Assembly (NCBI GenBank): GCA_934647305.1
Contig: CAKUFI010000019.1
Span: 1-40,175 of the forward strand
DNA: 40,175 nucleotides
Direction of reading: 5' to 3'
Source of the DNA: an uncultured Clostridia bacterium
Lineage (GTDB): Bacteria; Bacillota; Clostridia; Christensenellales; Aristaeellaceae
Shown here: positions 40,081 to 40,175 of the stretch, one piece after another
Numbering within the stretch: the stretch's first letter is position 1
How the letters are laid out: each line of letters opens with the position of its first letter
Position numbers and translations under genes: made by a program
The notes under the pieces: model-generated
The model's input: the letters and a program-made list of their open reading frames with translations, nothing else
The model's database searches: none
Told to the model about the DNA's origin: nothing

Positions 40081-40175
40081 GGACTGTCAAAAAACTCGGG
40101 AGAGCTCGAGAGGGCCGCAGCCCTCTCGAACTTCCAATCGCGCCCAGCGGCGTGTACGGTGGGCGCGGGACGATT
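40081..40175 (-). repeat. MITE-like element, copy 3, cut by the window end
   Basis: The sequence from GGACTGTCAAAAAACTCGGG to the window end follows 3-100 with few changes, in the same orientation. It includes the CGAGAGGG/CCCTCTCG hairpin and the GCGGCGTGTACGGTGGGC segment. Its far end lies outside. Confidence 0.8.

Overview
The window looks like chromosomal DNA from a GC-rich, low-copy-transposon Clostridia bacterium, probably a gut Firmicute near the Christensenellales (inferred). The support is strong AGGAGG-type ribosome sites, TTGACA-N17-TATAAT promoters, TTG and GTG starts, and families typical of Clostridia (YlmC, NrdR, YitT, PadR with DUF1700, LplB/YtcP sugar importers, BMP/Nup importers, a PhoB/PhoR-type pair). 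Thirty-four protein genes are supported. I saw no tRNA, rRNA, CRISPR array, transposase or phage gene.

Left part, mostly minus strand (762-10272): a PadR regulator, DUF1700 membrane protein and lipoprotein operon behind a consensus promoter with a palindromic operator; a response regulator, histidine kinase and aldo/keto reductase operon; nrdR; ylmC; and a TrkA-TrkH potassium uptake pair. Plus strand (10753-14990): a small membrane protein of unknown function, a cysteine desulfurase with ThiI (sulfur transfer to tRNA), and a CNNM/CorC-type CBS membrane protein. Middle (15427-24281): YitT, an M20 dipeptidase, an alanine-type aminotransferase, an HTH protein with six 29-residue repeats, a 63-residue small protein, an alpha/beta hydrolase-fold protein with an altered nucleophile elbow, an exported foldase and a lipid kinase.

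Right part, plus strand (24885-39510): an LplB/YtcP/binding-protein sugar importer without its own ATPase; a MarR regulator with a heterodimeric ABC exporter of asymmetric ATP sites; a RadC-like protein without the JAMM metal site, overlapping a barstar-SGNH hydrolase fusion; and a BMP/Nup nucleoside-type importer with a terminator between the binding protein and the rest.

The most unusual content is between genes. Nearly every long intergenic gap is packed with palindromic modules: (a) ten hairpins with 12-bp arms and a fixed 11-nt loop (CATARATTNRA on one strand), whose arms change together so that pairing is kept; (b) short perfect palindromes alternating with a fixed linker of about 15 bp; (c) a 260-290 bp MITE-like element with similar ends, present in full or in part at 1-260, 23054-23345 and 40081-40175, with different internal hairpins and, at 23 kb, 14-bp direct repeats on both sides; (d) a further family marked by GGATCAAAGTGCTTTCCGGG. 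Together these form a modular repeat system that I cannot match to a named family.
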